The notes beneath the pieces were generated by a model. It saw only the letters and a list, made by a program, of their open reading frames with translations, made no database searches and was not told the DNA's origin. Of a DNA stretch of 64,000 bases, positions 9,440 to 20,341 are shown piece after piece. The position numbers and the translations under genes are program-made. Origin of the DNA: Streptomyces bauhiniae (GTDB lineage: Bacteria; Actinomycetota; Actinomycetes; Streptomycetales; Streptomycetaceae); NCBI RefSeq assembly GCF_004784475.1, contig NZ_SRRT01000001.1, forward strand, positions 124,001 through 188,000. The letters run 5' to 3'. The first letter of the stretch is position 1, and every line of letters begins with the position of its first letter.

Positions 9440-10857
9440 CCGCGCCCGGCTGGCTGCCCGCCCCGGTGGACGAACTCTTCGGCCCCGACGCCACCGCCGA
9501 GGAGTCGTACGACGTCCTCACCGTCGACGTGCCTCCCGCCGCGTGGCTCACCGCGCTTCAGACGGCCCGTACGACGCTGACCTGCACCTACTTCGACTGG
9601 CTGAGCGCGGTCGACGAACCCGGTACCGGCTTCCGGGTCTCCGCCCACGTCGTCGCCCTGCACCCGGTGCGCCGGCTGCTGGTGCGCACGACCGTCCCGC
9701 ACGAGGCGCCGGTGCTGCCGAGCGCCGTCGGCGTGTACGCGGGCGCCGCCTGGCACGAGCGGGAGACCCACGAGATGTTCGGGGTCGACTTCACGGATCA
9801 CCCGGGCCTGGACCACCTGCTCCTCCCGGAGAACTTCGAGGGCCACCCCCTCCGCAAGGACTTCGTCCTCGCCGCCCGCGTCGCCAAGGCGTGGCCGGGG
9901 GCGAAGGAGCCCGGCGAGTCGGAGCACGGCGGCCCCAAGCGCCGCCAGATGCTGCCGCCGGGGGTGCCTGATCCCAACGAGTGGGGCCCGCTGAAGGGGC
10001 AACTGCCGCCGGCGCCGTCGCGTCCCGCGAGGGGGGCGGCGGCCGGAGAGCGTCCGGCCCGGCGGGCTGGGGGTGCTGGAGCGGAGGAGACTGCTCGGCC
10101 GCGCCGGGCTCGCAGTGCGAGCGAGGGGTCGGCCAGTCAGGCGGCATCGGAGTCGGGGGCTGCTGCTGGGCCTCGGCGGATGCGGAGTGCGAGCGAGGGC
10201 TCGGCGAGTCAGGGTGTTTCGGAGTCGGGTGCGGCTGCTGGGCCTCGGCGGACGCGGAGTGCGAGCGAAGGCTCGGCCAGTCAGAGTGCGGGGGAGCCGG
10301 ATGCTGGGGCTCCCGGTCGGCGGATGAGGGGTGCTGGCGACGGCTCTGCGAGTCAGGTGGCTCCGGAGTCGGGTCCGGCTGCTGGACCTCGGCGTACGCG
10401 GAGCGCGGACGAAGGCTCGGCCGCCCAGGGCGCGGGGGAGCCGGGCGCCGGGGCTTCGCCGCGCCGGATGCGGAGCGCTAGCGAGGGTTCGGTCAGTCAG
10501 GGTTCGGCGGAGCCCGGCGCCGAGGCGCCGCAGGGATCGCGCAGGTCGCGCAGCGCCGCGCAGGGATCGGCCTCGCAGCGGACCGGGACGCCCGAGCCTG
10601 CTGAGCCCTCAGCACCGGCAGAGCCGACCGAGCCTTCGGAACCGAGCGGAGCGAGTGGGCCGACTGAGCCTGTCGAGCCCGCGCAGCCGACCGAGCCGAA
10701 GAAGCCGGCCCAGCCAGCGCAGCGTCGCAGCGCGGACGCGCCCTGGCATCACGCCCGGCCGGCCTTCGAGGAGGCCGACGAGCCGCCGAAGACACCCCCT
10801 GCCCCCGAGCAAGAACCCACCGACACCCCCGACGACCCCGCAGGAGGCGCGCAGTGA
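9436..10857 (+). CDS. nuoC: NADH-quinone oxidoreductase-type subunit C with long repetitive tail
   Basis: The first 190 or so residues are a standard NuoC (30-kDa subunit) with the signature [16 protein letters not shown] and the following [12 protein letters not shown]. The remaining 280 residues, out of 473, are low complexity: seven units of 24-26 residues, each starting RR-x-R and continuing with [13 protein letters not shown] text (221 to about 381), then a Pro/Glu/Thr-rich stretch. NuoC proteins usually stop near 200-250 residues. Codons in the tail (AGT, GCT, GGT, CCT) are less GC-biased than those of the NuoC domain. The gene overlaps nuoB and nuoH by four bases each, so the tail is in frame and expressed with the operon. 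Confidence 0.9.
   Translation: MTAPGWLPAPVDELFGPDATAEESYDVLTVDVPPAAWLTALQTARTTLTCTYFDWLSAVDEPGTGFRVSAHVVALHPVRRLLVRTTVPHEAPVLPSAVGVYAGAAWHERETHEMFGVDFTDHPGLDHLLLPENFEGHPLRKDFVLAARVAKAWPGAKEPGESEHGGPKRRQMLPPGVPDPNEWGPLKGQLPPAPSRPARGAAAGERPARRAGGAGAEETARPRRARSASEGSASQAASESGAAAGPRRMRSASEGSASQGVSESGAAAGPRRTRSASEGSASQSAGEPDAGAPGRRMRGAGDGSASQVAPESGPAAGPRRTRSADEGSAAQGAGEPGAGASPRRMRSASEGSVSQGSAEPGAEAPQGSRRSRSAAQGSASQRTGTPEPAEPSAPAEPTEPSEPSGASGPTEPVEPAQPTEPKKPAQPAQRRSADAPWHHARPAFEEADEPPKTPPAPEQEPTDTPDDPAGGAQ
10102..10581 (+). repeat. Tandem 72-bp coding repeats in nuoC
   Basis: Seven imperfect units; RR-x-R motifs start at residues 223, 247, 271, 295, 319, 343 and 369, giving five steps of 24 residues and a last step of 26. 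The encoded polypeptide is basic, serine- and alanine-rich and presumably disordered. Confidence 0.8.
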
Positions 10858-11822
10858 ACGACGTGCTGGACGTCGCCCTGCGACTCGTCGTCGTGTTCGT
10901 GGTGTTCCTGACGTTCCCGCTGGTCATCGGCCAGACCGAGCACAAGGTGATGGCCCACATGCAGGGCCGCCTCGGCCCGATGTACGCGGGCGGCTTCCAC
11001 GGCTGGGCCCAACTGGTCGCGGACGGCGTGAAGTTCGCGCAGAAGGAGGACGTGGTCCCGGCGGGCGCCGACCGCCGCGTCTTCCAACTCGCCCCGGCAG
11101 TCGCCCTGCTGCCGTACCTCCTCGTACTGCTCGCCATCCCGATCGGCCCGAGCGCCGGTGCCGTAGGCCAAGTGCTGGACGCCGGCATCTTCTTCGTGCT
11201 CGCGGTGATGGGCGTGGGCGTCCTCGGCTCGCTGATGGCGGGCTGGGCCAGCGCGAACAAGTTCTCCCTGCTGGGCGGCCTGCGTACCGCCGCCCAGTTG
11301 CTCGCGTACGAACTCCCGATGCTGCTCGCCGCCGCCTCCGTGGCGATGGCGGCCGGCACGGTCTCGCTGCCCGGCATCGTGACCGCCTTCCACTGGTGGT
11401 GGCTGCCCTGGCAGCTCACCGGCGCGGTGGTGTTCTTCGTCGCCGGACTCGCCGAGCTGCAACGGCCGCCGTTCGACATGCCGGTGGCCGACTCGGAGAT
11501 CATCTTCGGCGCGTACACCGAGTACACCGGCCTGCGCTTCGCCCTGTTCCTGCTCGCGGAGTACGCGGGGATCGTCGTCCTGTGCGGTCTGACCACCGTG
11601 CTCTTCCTGGGCGGCTGGCACGGCCCCTGGGGTGCCGACGGGCTCGGCTGGGTGTGGACCCTGGTGAAGACCGCGCTCCTCGCCTTCCTGGTGATCTGGC
11701 TCCGCGTCACCTACCCCCGGCTGCGCGAGGACCAGCTCCAGAAACTGTCCTGGACCGTCCTCGTCCCGCTCGCCCTCGCCCAGATCGCCCTCACCGGCGT
11801 CGTCAAGGTGGTGACCGCCTGA
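10854..11822 (+). CDS. nuoH: NADH-quinone oxidoreductase-type subunit H
   Basis: A 322-residue membrane subunit that forms the quinone chamber and joins the peripheral and membrane arms. Eight or so helices are evident, and the conserved loops are intact: [15 protein letters not shown] near residue 25, [19 protein letters not shown] text near 60, and [28 protein letters not shown] text (residues about 200-225) with its acidic residues. ATG 10854 overlaps the nuoC stop by four bases, and its own TGA overlaps the nuoI ATG by one. The presence of NuoH argues that the complex still reduces a quinone. Confidence 0.94.
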   Translation: MNDVLDVALRLVVVFVVFLTFPLVIGQTEHKVMAHMQGRLGPMYAGGFHGWAQLVADGVKFAQKEDVVPAGADRRVFQLAPAVALLPYLLVLLAIPIGPSAGAVGQVLDAGIFFVLAVMGVGVLGSLMAGWASANKFSLLGGLRTAAQLLAYELPMLLAAASVAMAAGTVSLPGIVTAFHWWWLPWQLTGAVVFFVAGLAELQRPPFDMPVADSEIIFGAYTEYTGLRFALFLLAEYAGIVVLCGLTTVLFLGGWHGPWGADGLGWVWTLVKTALLAFLVIWLRVTYPRLREDQLQKLSWTVLVPLALAQIALTGVVKVVTA

Positions 11823-12412
11823 TGTCCGTCCCCTTCTCCGGCCTGGCCAAGGGCCTCGCCGTCACCCTGCGCACGATGACGAAGAAGACGGTCACCGAGC
11901 AGTACCCCGACGTGCAGCCCGACCTCCCGCCCCGCACGCGCGGAGTGATCGGCCTGTTCGAGGAGAACTGCACGGTCTGCATGCTCTGCGCCCGTGAGTG
12001 CCCCGACTGGTGCATCTACATCGACTCCCACAAGGAGACCGTCCCGGCCGCCGCCCCCGGCGGCCGCGAGCGCAGCCGGAACGTCCTCGACCGGTTCGCC
12101 ATCGACTTCTCCCTCTGCATGTACTGCGGCATCTGCATCGAGGTCTGCCCCTTCGACGCGCTGTTCTGGTCCCCGGAGTTCGAGTACGCCGAGACCGACA
12201 TCCGCGAACTGACCCACGAGCGCGACAAGCTCCGCGAGTGGATGTGGACCGTCCCGGCCCCGCCCGCGCTGGACCCGCACGCGGAGGAGCCGAAGGAGAT
12301 CGCCGCCGCCCGCAAGACCGCCGACAAACTGGCCGCCGCCCAGGCCGCCGAGCAAGCGGAACAGACCGCCGGACAGACCGACCAGACCCCGGACCAGGAG
12401 GGAGACCAGTGA
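11822..12412 (+). CDS. nuoI: NADH-quinone oxidoreductase-type subunit I
   Basis: A 196-residue ferredoxin-like subunit with two [4Fe-4S] clusters (N6a and N6b). The ligand sets are Cys50/53/56/60 and Cys99/102/105/109. The C-terminal 50 residues are an Ala/Gln/Glu-rich extension beyond the usual family end. NuoI relays electrons from the input module to NuoB; in complexes without NuoEFG, such as the cyanobacterial NDH-1, this end of the chain is where ferredoxin docks. Starts at ATG 11822, sharing one base with the nuoH stop. Confidence 0.95.
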   Translation: MSVPFSGLAKGLAVTLRTMTKKTVTEQYPDVQPDLPPRTRGVIGLFEENCTVCMLCARECPDWCIYIDSHKETVPAAAPGGRERSRNVLDRFAIDFSLCMYCGICIEVCPFDALFWSPEFEYAETDIRELTHERDKLREWMWTVPAPPALDPHAEEPKEIAAARKTADKLAAAQAAEQAEQTAGQTDQTPDQEGDQ

Positions 12413-13008
12413 GCCTCGCCGCCACCGCCCCGCACGGCTTCCTGTCCCCGACCGGCGTCGAGATCACGTTCCTCCTCGTCGGCCTGGTCACCCTCGGCGC
12501 CGCGCTGATCACCGTCACCACCCGCCAGTTGGTGCACGCCGCCCTGTGGCTGGTGGTCACCCTCGGCGGCCTGGCCGTCGAATACCTGCTGCTCACCGCC
12601 GAGTTCATCGCCTGGGTCCAGGTCCTCATCTACGTCGGCTCCGTCGTCGTCCTCCTCCTCTTCGGGCTGATGCTCACCCGCGCCCCCATCGGCCGCTCCC
12701 CGGACGCCGATTCGGGCAACCGGCTGCCCGCGCTCGTCGTCGCCGTGGGCGCGGCGGGCGCCCTGGTCTGGGTGGTGACGGACGCGTTCCGCGCCACCTG
12801 GATCGACCTGGACGGCCCGGCCGCCGGCACCACCCGCGTCACCGGCGAGAGCCTCTTCCGGCACTGGGTGCTGCCCTTCGAGGCGCTGTCCGTGCTGCTC
12901 CTCGCGGCCCTGGTCGGCGCGATCGTGCTGTCCCGCAAGAGCAAGGCGGAGGCGGCCGGCACCCCGAGCCTGGCCAAGACCCCCGGCGACAAGGAAGGCG
13001 CCCGCTGA
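12409..13008 (+). CDS. nuoJ: NADH-quinone oxidoreductase-type subunit J
   Basis: A 199-residue membrane subunit. Five helices are recognisable, including the pi-bulge helix region [25 protein letters not shown] segment near residue 75 that is conserved in ND6/NuoJ. The GTG start at 12409 overlaps the nuoI stop as GTGA, with GGAGGGAG just upstream. The end overlaps nuoK by one base. A charged C-terminal tail ([10 protein letters not shown]) is probably cytoplasmic. Confidence 0.92.
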   Translation: MSLAATAPHGFLSPTGVEITFLLVGLVTLGAALITVTTRQLVHAALWLVVTLGGLAVEYLLLTAEFIAWVQVLIYVGSVVVLLLFGLMLTRAPIGRSPDADSGNRLPALVVAVGAAGALVWVVTDAFRATWIDLDGPAAGTTRVTGESLFRHWVLPFEALSVLLLAALVGAIVLSRKSKAEAAGTPSLAKTPGDKEGAR

Positions 13009-13388
13009 TGCACCTCGCCTATCCCGCCGTACTCGCCGCCCTCCTCTTCTGCACCGGCCTCTACGGCGTCCTCGCCCGTCGCAACGCCATCCTGGTCCTG
13101 ATGTCGGTCGAGCTGATGCTCAACGCCGTCAACCTCAACCTCGTCGCCTTCGACGTCTGGCTCAGCCGGGCCGCGAAGGACACCCTGCACTCCGGCCAGG
13201 CGCTGACCCTGTTCACCATCGCCATCGCGGCCGCCGAGATCGGCATCGGCCTGGCGATCGTCCTCGCCGTCTACCGCGACCGGGGCACCGCCGACATCGA
13301 CCGGCTCCGCGACACCGCCGAGACCCCCGGCGACGACCCCGACCACCCCGACGCCTTCGGGACCGAGAAGGCTGAGGCCACCGCGTGA
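13008..13388 (+). CDS. nuoK: NADH-quinone oxidoreductase-type subunit K
   Basis: A 126-residue membrane subunit with three helices. The conserved acidic residues used in proton transfer are present in [15 protein letters not shown] and in [15 protein letters not shown]. It is longer than the usual 100 residues because of an acidic, proline-containing C-terminal tail of about 30 residues. Overlaps nuoJ by one base and nuoL by four. Confidence 0.93.
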   Translation: MHLAYPAVLAALLFCTGLYGVLARRNAILVLMSVELMLNAVNLNLVAFDVWLSRAAKDTLHSGQALTLFTIAIAAAEIGIGLAIVLAVYRDRGTADIDRLRDTAETPGDDPDHPDAFGTEKAEATA

Positions 13389-15379
13389 CCACGACCACCC
13401 TCGCCGCGCTCGTCCCCCTCCTGCCCTTCCTCGGCGCCGTCGCCGGACTCCTGCTGGGCCGCACCGCGCCCGGCTTCGTCCGCCCGCTCGCCGTGCTGCC
13501 ACCGCTGGCCTCGCTCGTACTGGCCGCGCTGGTCGCGGTCCGCCAGGGCGGCGGCCGGGCCGTCGACGCGTCCACCCTGCTGACGCCCACCGGCTCGGTT
13601 CCGGTCGACCTGGCGCTGCACATCGACGGCTTCGCCGCGCTCGTCGCGATCCTGGTGGCCTTCGTGGCGGCCTGCGTGCAGATCTACTCCACCGGCTACC
13701 TGCGCGACGACCCCCGCTACCCCTCCTACGCGGCCCTCGTCTCCCTCTTCACCTCCGCGATGCTCCTCGTCGTCTACTCCGGCGACCTGATCGTGCTGCT
13801 GGTCGGCTGGGAAGTCATGGGCATCTGCTCCTACTTCCTGGTCGGCCACTACTGGGGCACCCCCGAGGCCCGCGCCGCCTCCCTCAAGGCGTTCCTGGTC
13901 ACCAAGCTCGGTGACGTCCCGTTCCTGATCGGCCTGTTCGCGCTCGGCACGGATGCCGGGTCCTTCCGCATCACCCGCGTCCTCGGCGCCGTGGCGAGCG
14001 GCGGACTCGACCACCCCACCCTGATCGCGCTGCTGCTCCTCGCGGGCGTGGCGGGCAAGTCGGCGCAGTTCCCGCTGCACACCTGGCTCCCCGACGCGAT
14101 GGCGGGCCCCACGCCCGTCTCCGCGCTGATCCACGCGGCCACGATGGTCGCCGCCGGTGTCTACTTCGTAGCCCGTCTCCTCCCCGTGTTCGAGGCGTCC
14201 GCCGCCGCGATGACGGTCCTCGCGGTGATGGCCGCCGTCACCATGCTGGGCTCCGGCCTCGCCGCCCTCGCCCAGGACGACATCAAGCGCGTCCTCGCCT
14301 ACTCGACGATCGGCCAGCTCGGCTACATGACCGGTGCCCTCGCCGTCGGCGACCGCGGTGCCGCCGTCTTCCACCTCCTCTCCCACGGCGCCTTCAAGGC
14401 GCTGCTGTTCCTCGCCGCCGGAGCCGTCATCCACGCCGCCGGCACCAACTCGCTGGCCGCCATGTCCCGGATGAGCCACCTGCGCGACCGCGTCCCGGAC
14501 GCCTTCTGGACGATGACCGTGGCCCTGCTCGCGCTGGCCGCGATCCCGCCGTTCAGCGGGTTCTTCTCCAAGGAGTCCGTCCTTGGCGCCGCCGAACGCC
14601 TCGCCACCGGCCACCCCGGCCCGGCACCGGGCGCCGCCGGCTGGATCGTGCTCGTCGCCGCGCTCGCCACGGCCCTGCTCACCGCCGCCTACGCCACCCG
14701 GCTCTGGCTGCTGGCCTTCCGCGGCCAGGGCGCCGAAGCCCCGGATCACGGCCGTCAGCCGCTCACCATGACCGTGGTGCTCTGGGTGCTGGCCGTGCCC
14801 TCGCTGGCGTTCGGCGCGCTCGCCTACCGCACGCTCCCCGGCTGGTTCGACGGCGGAAGCCTCGCGCCCACCCTGCTCACCTCCATCCTCGGCACCGGCC
14901 TCGCCGTGGTCGGCGGCCTGCTCGCCTACGGCGCCTGGCAGCGTGCCGCCGCCCGGGCGTCCCGCGTCCCGCTGGGCGCCGTCGCCGCCCATCCGGAGGG
15001 CGACGCGGGCCTGGTCGAGGCCGAGGCCATCGCCGCCCACGAACCGGCGTACGGCGACATCGCGGAGGCCCGCGACCCGGCCGACCCCGGCCGCCTGCTG
15101 CTCGGCCCGCTGTACGGGCCCGCCGCGTCGGGCTTCCACCTGGACGCCGTGTACTCGGCGCTGTTCGTCCGCCCGGTACTGGGCGCGGCGAGCCTGGTCC
15201 GCTTCCTGGACCGCGAGGTCGTCGACACCTACGTACGCGGCGCCGCCGCCCTGCCCCGGCTGCTCGGCGCGGCCGTACGGCGGGCGCAGACCGGCAATGT
15301 GCAGACCTATGTGAGCGCGCTGCTCGCCGGCACCGTCGTCCTGACGGTCGCCGTCCTCCTCGTCGCCTCGGGAGCGTGA
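13385..15379 (+). CDS. nuoL: NADH-quinone oxidoreductase-type subunit L (proton-pumping)
   Basis: A 664-residue antiporter-like subunit at the distal end of the membrane arm. About 16 helices are visible, with the family core [17 protein letters not shown], the lysine-containing [27 protein letters not shown] segment (about residue 215-240) and [15 protein letters not shown]. The long amphipathic lateral helix at the C terminus is expected from about residue 540 onward, where charged text replaces the hydrophobic core. GTG 13385 overlaps nuoK by four bases. The following gene starts six bases after its stop. Confidence 0.95.
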   Translation: MTTTTLAALVPLLPFLGAVAGLLLGRTAPGFVRPLAVLPPLASLVLAALVAVRQGGGRAVDASTLLTPTGSVPVDLALHIDGFAALVAILVAFVAACVQIYSTGYLRDDPRYPSYAALVSLFTSAMLLVVYSGDLIVLLVGWEVMGICSYFLVGHYWGTPEARAASLKAFLVTKLGDVPFLIGLFALGTDAGSFRITRVLGAVASGGLDHPTLIALLLLAGVAGKSAQFPLHTWLPDAMAGPTPVSALIHAATMVAAGVYFVARLLPVFEASAAAMTVLAVMAAVTMLGSGLAALAQDDIKRVLAYSTIGQLGYMTGALAVGDRGAAVFHLLSHGAFKALLFLAAGAVIHAAGTNSLAAMSRMSHLRDRVPDAFWTMTVALLALAAIPPFSGFFSKESVLGAAERLATGHPGPAPGAAGWIVLVAALATALLTAAYATRLWLLAFRGQGAEAPDHGRQPLTMTVVLWVLAVPSLAFGALAYRTLPGWFDGGSLAPTLLTSILGTGLAVVGGLLAYGAWQRAAARASRVPLGAVAAHPEGDAGLVEAEAIAAHEPAYGDIAEARDPADPGRLLLGPLYGPAASGFHLDAVYSALFVRPVLGAASLVRFLDREVVDTYVRGAAALPRLLGAAVRRAQTGNVQTYVSALLAGTVVLTVAVLLVASGA

Positions 15380-15385
15380 GCGGGC

Positions 15386-16960
15386 GTGATCGGTATCAGC
15401 GAATCAGTGATGCAGTTCCTTCTGGCGTTCGTCGTCGCCGTACCGCTCCTCGGCGCGGCCGCTGCCCTCCTGCCGGCCCCGCCCGGACTGAAGGGCAGGT
15501 CGCCCGAGCAGGCCGTGCTCCGGCACGGTGTGACCGTGACCGGTGTGGTCCTCATCGCCGCGATCGTCCTGGCGCTCGGCTTCGACCACGACCACCCCTC
15601 GAAGATGCAGGCCACGACCGACATGAGCTGGATTCCCGCACTCCATGTGCGCATCCACCTCGGCATCGACGGCATCTCCCTCCCCCTTCTTCTCCTGACC
15701 GCGCTGCTGACCTTCCTCTGCGCGCTCCACTCCTACTTCAAGCCGCCCGCGGGGCCCTCCCCGAAGGCGTTCACCGCCCTGGTCCTGCTGCTCGAAGGGG
15801 GCACCCTCGCCTCCTTCGCCGTGCTCGACCTCGTCCTGTTCTTCCTGGCCTTCGAGACCGTGCTGATCCCGATGTACTTCCTCATCGCCCGCTGGGGCGG
15901 CGAGGGCCGGACCCGGGCCGCGTGGAAGTTCATCCTGTACACGCTGCTCGGCTCCGTGATCATGCTGCTCGGCCTGCTCCTGATCGGGACAGAAGCGGGC
16001 ACATTCGACATGGTGGCACTCGCCACTGACAACGGCCGGTCGCTGACCACATCCGTGCAGGTCATCGCCGTTCTGGCGATCGGGATCGGCCTCGCCGTGA
16101 AGGCGCCGATGTGGCCCCTGCACAGTTGGCTGCCGGACGCCCACACCGCCGCCCCGACCGTCGGCTCGGTGCTGCTGGCCGGCGTCCTGCTGAAGATGGG
16201 CACGTACGGGTTCGTCCGCATCCTGCTCCCGGTCGCGCCCGACGGCTTCCGGGTCTTCGCGCCGTACCTCGCCGCGTTCGCCGTGGTCGGGATCATCTAC
16301 GGGTCCCTGGCCTGCCTCTCGCTGGCCAGGCGGGGCGCGAAGGGCGATCTGAAGCGGCTGATCGCGTACTCCTCGGTCGGCCACATGGGCTTCGTGCTGC
16401 TCGGCATCTCGACCATGACCCCGACCGGCGTGAACGGCGCCCTGTTCGCCAACATCGCCCACGGCCTCATCACCGGCCTGCTGTTCTTCCTGGTCGGCGC
16501 GCTGAAGGACCGCACCGGCAGCACCGACCTCGACACCCTGGCCGCGCACAGCGGGGGCGCCCTCTACGGAAGGGCCCCGCGGCTCGGCGGGCTGCTCGCC
16601 TTCGGCGCCGTCGCCTCGCTCGGGCTGCCCGGACTCGCCGGGTTCTGGGGCGAGATGCTCGCCCTGTTCGGCGCGTTCCAGCCCGCCGCCGGCCTCAGCC
16701 GGGCCGCCTACCTGGTCTTCCTGGCGATCGGCGCCTTCGGCACCCTGCTGACCGCCGCGTACCTGCTGGTCGTGGTCCGCCGCGTCTGCATGGGCGACCC
16801 GCGCCAGGACCTGCCCGAACTCGCCGACGTGCGCGGCTACGAGTTCGCCGCCTGGACCCCGCTCGTCGTCCTCACCGTCCTCGCCGGACTCTGGCCCAGG
16901 GCCCTGCTCGGCCTCAGCGACCCGGCCGTGCAGCAGCTCCTCGCAGGAGGCACCCGATGA
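15386..16960 (+). CDS. nuoM: NADH-quinone oxidoreductase-type subunit M (proton-pumping)
   Basis: A 524-residue antiporter-like subunit. Family features: the glutamate helix LAFETVLIPMYFLIARWGG, the lysine helix GLAVKAPMWPLHSWLPDAH and the half-helix text AYSSVGHMGFVLLGI. It starts at GTG 15386 after a six-base gap from nuoL, the only non-overlapping junction in the operon, and overlaps nuoN by four bases. With L and N it supplies three of the four proton channels of complex I. Confidence 0.95.
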   Translation: MIGISESVMQFLLAFVVAVPLLGAAAALLPAPPGLKGRSPEQAVLRHGVTVTGVVLIAAIVLALGFDHDHPSKMQATTDMSWIPALHVRIHLGIDGISLPLLLLTALLTFLCALHSYFKPPAGPSPKAFTALVLLLEGGTLASFAVLDLVLFFLAFETVLIPMYFLIARWGGEGRTRAAWKFILYTLLGSVIMLLGLLLIGTEAGTFDMVALATDNGRSLTTSVQVIAVLAIGIGLAVKAPMWPLHSWLPDAHTAAPTVGSVLLAGVLLKMGTYGFVRILLPVAPDGFRVFAPYLAAFAVVGIIYGSLACLSLARRGAKGDLKRLIAYSSVGHMGFVLLGISTMTPTGVNGALFANIAHGLITGLLFFLVGALKDRTGSTDLDTLAAHSGGALYGRAPRLGGLLAFGAVASLGLPGLAGFWGEMLALFGAFQPAAGLSRAAYLVFLAIGAFGTLLTAAYLLVVVRRVCMGDPRQDLPELADVRGYEFAAWTPLVVLTVLAGLWPRALLGLSDPAVQQLLAGGTR

Positions 16961-18552
16961 CCGCCCTGGCCCAGTCCTTCGGCGGCCACGCGGCCGAGTA
17001 CGCGCTGCACACGGCGTCCTCGGCCGCGGTGAAGCACCTGGCCGCACCCGCGGTGAACGCGCTGATCCAGTCCGTCGACTGGCTCGCCATCGCCCCGCCC
17101 GTCATCGTCGCCGTCACGGCCCTCGCCGTGCTCGTCACCGACCTGTTTCTGCCCGAGGCCCGCAAGCCGCTCCTCGGGTGGTTCTCCGTCGCCGGCCTGG
17201 CCGCCGCCGCGCTCATGCTGCTGCCGCTGCTGGACGGCGACCGTGCCACCTTCTGCCTGACCGGCTCCACGCGCGCGTGCAGCTACACCGCCGACCACTT
17301 CACGGTCGTCATCCAGTTCCTCGTCCTCGGCGGCGCCCTGCTCGCGGCCCTGCTGTCCGTGACCGGCGTCCAGGACGACCGGCGGCGCGTCCCGGCGGGG
17401 GAGTTCTGGTTCCTGCTGCTCTCCTCGGCGGCCGGCGCCGCCCTGCTGCCCGCCTCCCGCGACCTCGCCACCCTGATCGTCGCCCTGGAGGTCGCCTCCC
17501 TGCCCGCCTTCGCCCTGGTCGGCATCCGCCACGGCGAGGCCCGCTCGGCCGAGGCCGCCCTGAAGTTCTTCCTCTCCTCGGTCACCGCCACCGCCGTCAG
17601 CCTGATGGGCGTCAGCTTCGTCTACGCCGCCACCGGCACCGTGCACCTCACCGAGATCGCCCGCCGCCTGCCCGGCGTCGACGGCCAGCTCCACACCCTC
17701 GTCCAGACCGGCGTCGTCCTCACCCTGGTCGGCTTCGCCTTCAAGACCGCCGCCGTGCCCTTCCACTTCTGGGTGCCCGAGACCTATGTGGGCGCGCCGC
17801 TCCCGGTCGCCGCCTACCTCTCGGTCGTCGGCAAGGCGGTCGGCTTCTCCGGCCTGATCCTCGTCACCGTGGTCGCCTTCCCGTCGTACGCCGACGTCTG
17901 GGGCCCCGCCCTCGCCGTCCTGGCCGCGCTCACCATGACCGCGGGCAACGCCGGCGCGCTGCGGCAGCGCTCCACGCGCGCGTACAGCGCGGTACGGCTG
18001 CTCGCCTGGTCCTCCATCGGCCAGGCCGGCTACCTCCTGGTGCCGATCGCCGCCGCCGGGTACACGCGGGACGGCGAGAAGGCGATCGGCTCCACCGTCG
18101 CCTACGCCCTGATGTACGCCGCCGTGAACCTCGGCGCCTTCGCGGTGGCCGCCCTGGTGGGCCGTACGAAGCCGCTCAACCGGCTCGCCGACTACCGGGG
18201 CCTGTACGCCACCAACCCCGTCACCGCCGTCCTCCTGGCCTTCTTCCTGCTGTGCCTGGCCGGGCTCCCGCCGGGCGTGATCGGACTGTTCGCCAAGGTC
18301 ACGGTGTTCTCGGCGGCCGTGGACGCCGGACTCGGCTGGCTCGCCGTGGTCATGGCCGTCAACGTGGTGATCGCGCTCTACTACTACCTCCGGTGGACGG
18401 CCCTGCTGTTCCGCGCCCCCGAGGGCGAGCCCGTACGGCACCGCGTCCCCGCCCCGCTCACCGTCGCGCTCGCCCTCACCGCGGCCGTCGGCGTGGCCCT
18501 CTCGGGCGCACCCCAGTTGGTGCTGCGCTTCGCCGCCACGACCCTCTTCTGA
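16957..18552 (+). CDS. nuoN: NADH-quinone oxidoreductase-type subunit N (proton-pumping)
   Basis: A 531-residue antiporter-like subunit and the last gene of the operon. Conserved elements are [17 protein letters not shown] (glutamate helix), [19 protein letters not shown] (lysine helix) and [19 protein letters not shown]. The ATG at 16957 follows AGGAGG at optimal distance and overlaps the nuoM stop by four bases. It carries an N-terminal extension of about 40 residues before the first helix. The next gene starts 145 bases later. Confidence 0.94.
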   Translation: MTALAQSFGGHAAEYALHTASSAAVKHLAAPAVNALIQSVDWLAIAPPVIVAVTALAVLVTDLFLPEARKPLLGWFSVAGLAAAALMLLPLLDGDRATFCLTGSTRACSYTADHFTVVIQFLVLGGALLAALLSVTGVQDDRRRVPAGEFWFLLLSSAAGAALLPASRDLATLIVALEVASLPAFALVGIRHGEARSAEAALKFFLSSVTATAVSLMGVSFVYAATGTVHLTEIARRLPGVDGQLHTLVQTGVVLTLVGFAFKTAAVPFHFWVPETYVGAPLPVAAYLSVVGKAVGFSGLILVTVVAFPSYADVWGPALAVLAALTMTAGNAGALRQRSTRAYSAVRLLAWSSIGQAGYLLVPIAAAGYTRDGEKAIGSTVAYALMYAAVNLGAFAVAALVGRTKPLNRLADYRGLYATNPVTAVLLAFFLLCLAGLPPGVIGLFAKVTVFSAAVDAGLGWLAVVMAVNVVIALYYYLRWTALLFRAPEGEPVRHRVPAPLTVALALTAAVGVALSGAPQLVLRFAATTLF

Positions 18553-18697
18553 CGGGCGCGGCGCACCTCGCTCACTCGTACGGGTGTCCGCGCCACCGCG
18601 CCCACCTGGGAACTCGTGGCCTTCGCCTGGCGTTGTCCTGATCGGGAGGGTCCACTGGACCGAAGGGTTCCCGCGCCGCACGATCGGGAGGGTCAGG

Positions 18698-19561
18698 GTG
18701 CACCGCCGGCACAACGGGCTCAGGACCGCAGTACTTCTCGGGGCGCTGTCGGCGATCATCATCGTCATCGGCAGCTTCTTCGGCCGTACGGGGCTGATCG
18801 TCGCGGTCCTGGTCGCGCTCGGCACGAACGCGTACGCGTACTGGAACAGCGACAAGCTGGCCCTGCGCGCGATGCGGGCGCGCCCGGTGAGCGAGTTCGA
18901 GGCGCCCGAGCTGTACCGGATCGTGCGCGAACTCTCCACGCAGGCCCGCCAGCCCATGCCCCGGCTGTACATCTCGCCCACGGAGGCGCCCAACGCCTTC
19001 GCCACCGGCCGCAACCCGCGCCACGCGGCCGTCTGCTGCACCGAGGGCATCCTGCGCCTGCTCGACCCCCGCGAGCTGCGCGGGGTCCTCGGCCATGAGC
19101 TGAGCCACGTCTACAACCGGGACATCCTCATCTCGTCCGTGGCCGGCGCCCTCGCCTCGGTGATCATGTTCCTGGTCAACTTCGCGTGGCTGATCCCGGT
19201 CGGCCGCTCGGACGACGACGAGGGCCCGGGCCTGATCGGCATGCTGCTGACCATGCTCCTCGGCCCGATCGCGGCCACCCTGATCCAGATGGCCGTCAGC
19301 CGCTCCCGCGAGTACGAGGCGGACGCGTCCGGCGCCCAGCTCACCGGCGACCCGCTGGCGCTGGCGTCGGCGCTGCGCAAGCTGGAGGGCGGCACGCAGC
19401 AGCTCCCGCTGCCCCCGGAGCCGCGTATCGAGACCGCGAGCCACATGATGATCGCCAACCCGTTCCGGCCCGGCCAGGGACTGTCGCGGATGTTCTCCAC
19501 GCACCCGCCCATGGCCGAGCGGATCGCCCGACTGGAGAAGATGGCAGGTCGAAACCGGTGA
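18698..19561 (+). CDS. htpX: HtpX-like membrane M48 metalloprotease
   Basis: A 287-residue zinc endopeptidase of the inner membrane, thought to degrade damaged membrane proteins. Two N-terminal helices (about 10-25 and 30-48) precede the active site [11 protein letters not shown] (HExxH), and a further hydrophobic pair separates it from the third ligand region [11 protein letters not shown]. The start is GTG 18698 with GGGAGG six bases upstream; the reading frame is open further upstream without another good site. The downstream small gene overlaps it by four bases (GTGA). In Streptomyces this gene regularly follows the short nuo cluster, but a functional link has not been shown. Confidence 0.92.
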   Translation: MHRRHNGLRTAVLLGALSAIIIVIGSFFGRTGLIVAVLVALGTNAYAYWNSDKLALRAMRARPVSEFEAPELYRIVRELSTQARQPMPRLYISPTEAPNAFATGRNPRHAAVCCTEGILRLLDPRELRGVLGHELSHVYNRDILISSVAGALASVIMFLVNFAWLIPVGRSDDDEGPGLIGMLLTMLLGPIAATLIQMAVSRSREYEADASGAQLTGDPLALASALRKLEGGTQQLPLPPEPRIETASHMMIANPFRPGQGLSRMFSTHPPMAERIARLEKMAGRNR

Positions 19562-19956
19562 AGACCCTTCTGAACATCATCTGGCTCGTCCTGAGCGGCT
19601 TCTGGCTGTTCCTCGGCTACGTGCTCGCCGGCGTGCTGCTGTGCGTCACGATCATCGGCATCCCCTTCGGGATCGCCGCCTTCCGCATCGCCGTCTACGC
19701 CCTGTGGCCCTTCGGGTACACCACCGTCGAGCGCCGGGACGCGGGCGCGCCGTCGTGCGTCGGTAATGTGCTCTGGCTGGTGCTGGCGGGGTGGTGGCTG
19801 GCCCTGGCCCACATCACCACGGGCATCGCGCTGTGCCTGACGATCATCGGCATCCCGTTCGGCATCGCCAACTTCAAGCTGATCCCGGTGTCGCTGCTCC
19901 CGCTGGGCCGCGAGATCGTCCGGACCGACGAGCCGTTCGGCGCGCGCGTCGCCTGA
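19558..19956 (+). CDS. YccF-domain small membrane protein
   Basis: A 132-residue protein with two copies of the YccF unit. Each is a pair of hydrophobic helices ending in the repeated motif [10 protein letters not shown] (residues about 31-40 and 98-107), and the second copy continues with [17 protein letters not shown]. The function of the YccF family is unknown. The GTG start at 19558 overlaps the htpX stop, so the two are probably made together and may both be membrane-associated. Confidence 0.85.
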   Translation: MKTLLNIIWLVLSGFWLFLGYVLAGVLLCVTIIGIPFGIAAFRIAVYALWPFGYTTVERRDAGAPSCVGNVLWLVLAGWWLALAHITTGIALCLTIIGIPFGIANFKLIPVSLLPLGREIVRTDEPFGARVA

Positions 19957-20061
19957 GGCAACCGGAACCCGCCCGCGCGGCGTCCTGGCAGGGGACAGGG
20001 CACACCGGCTTCTTACGGAGCGCGGGTGTGCGGACGCGGCGCCGAAGGGCAGGTTCCTGGC

Positions 20062-20328
20062 ATGAGCATTCTCGGTTGGATCATCCTGGGCCTGCTGGCC
20101 GGAGCCATCGCCAAGCTGCTGCTGCCGGGCCGCGACCCGGGCGGCTTCCTCGGCACGACCCTGATCGGCATCGCCGGCGCGTTCCTCGGCGGCTGGATCT
20201 CGTCACGCTGGCTGGACCACCCGGTCTCCAAGCACTTCTACGACGGTGCGACCTGGGCGGCCGCGATCGGCGGCTCGCTGGTGCTGCTGATCCTGTACCG
20301 GGTGATCTTCGGCAACTCGCGGGACTAG
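20062..20328 (+). CDS. GlsB/YeaQ/YmgE-family small membrane protein
   Basis: An 88-residue protein with three short hydrophobic helices rich in glycine: LGWIILGLLAGAIAKLL, a second GTTLIGIAGAFLGGW and a third near the C terminus. The LPGRDPGGFLGT loop is typical of this transglycosylase-associated family (UPF0410), whose members are often stress-induced. Start ATG 20062, with AGG about nine bases upstream. Function is not known. Confidence 0.85.
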   Translation: MSILGWIILGLLAGAIAKLLLPGRDPGGFLGTTLIGIAGAFLGGWISSRWLDHPVSKHFYDGATWAAAIGGSLVLLILYRVIFGNSRD

Positions 20329-20341
20329 CGCCTTTTACGGG

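Noticed and set aside
10102..10581. Regular repeats considered as a CRISPR array
   Set aside because: Units are contiguous, in frame, 72 bp and diverged, with no constant repeat/unique spacer alternation and no cas genes.
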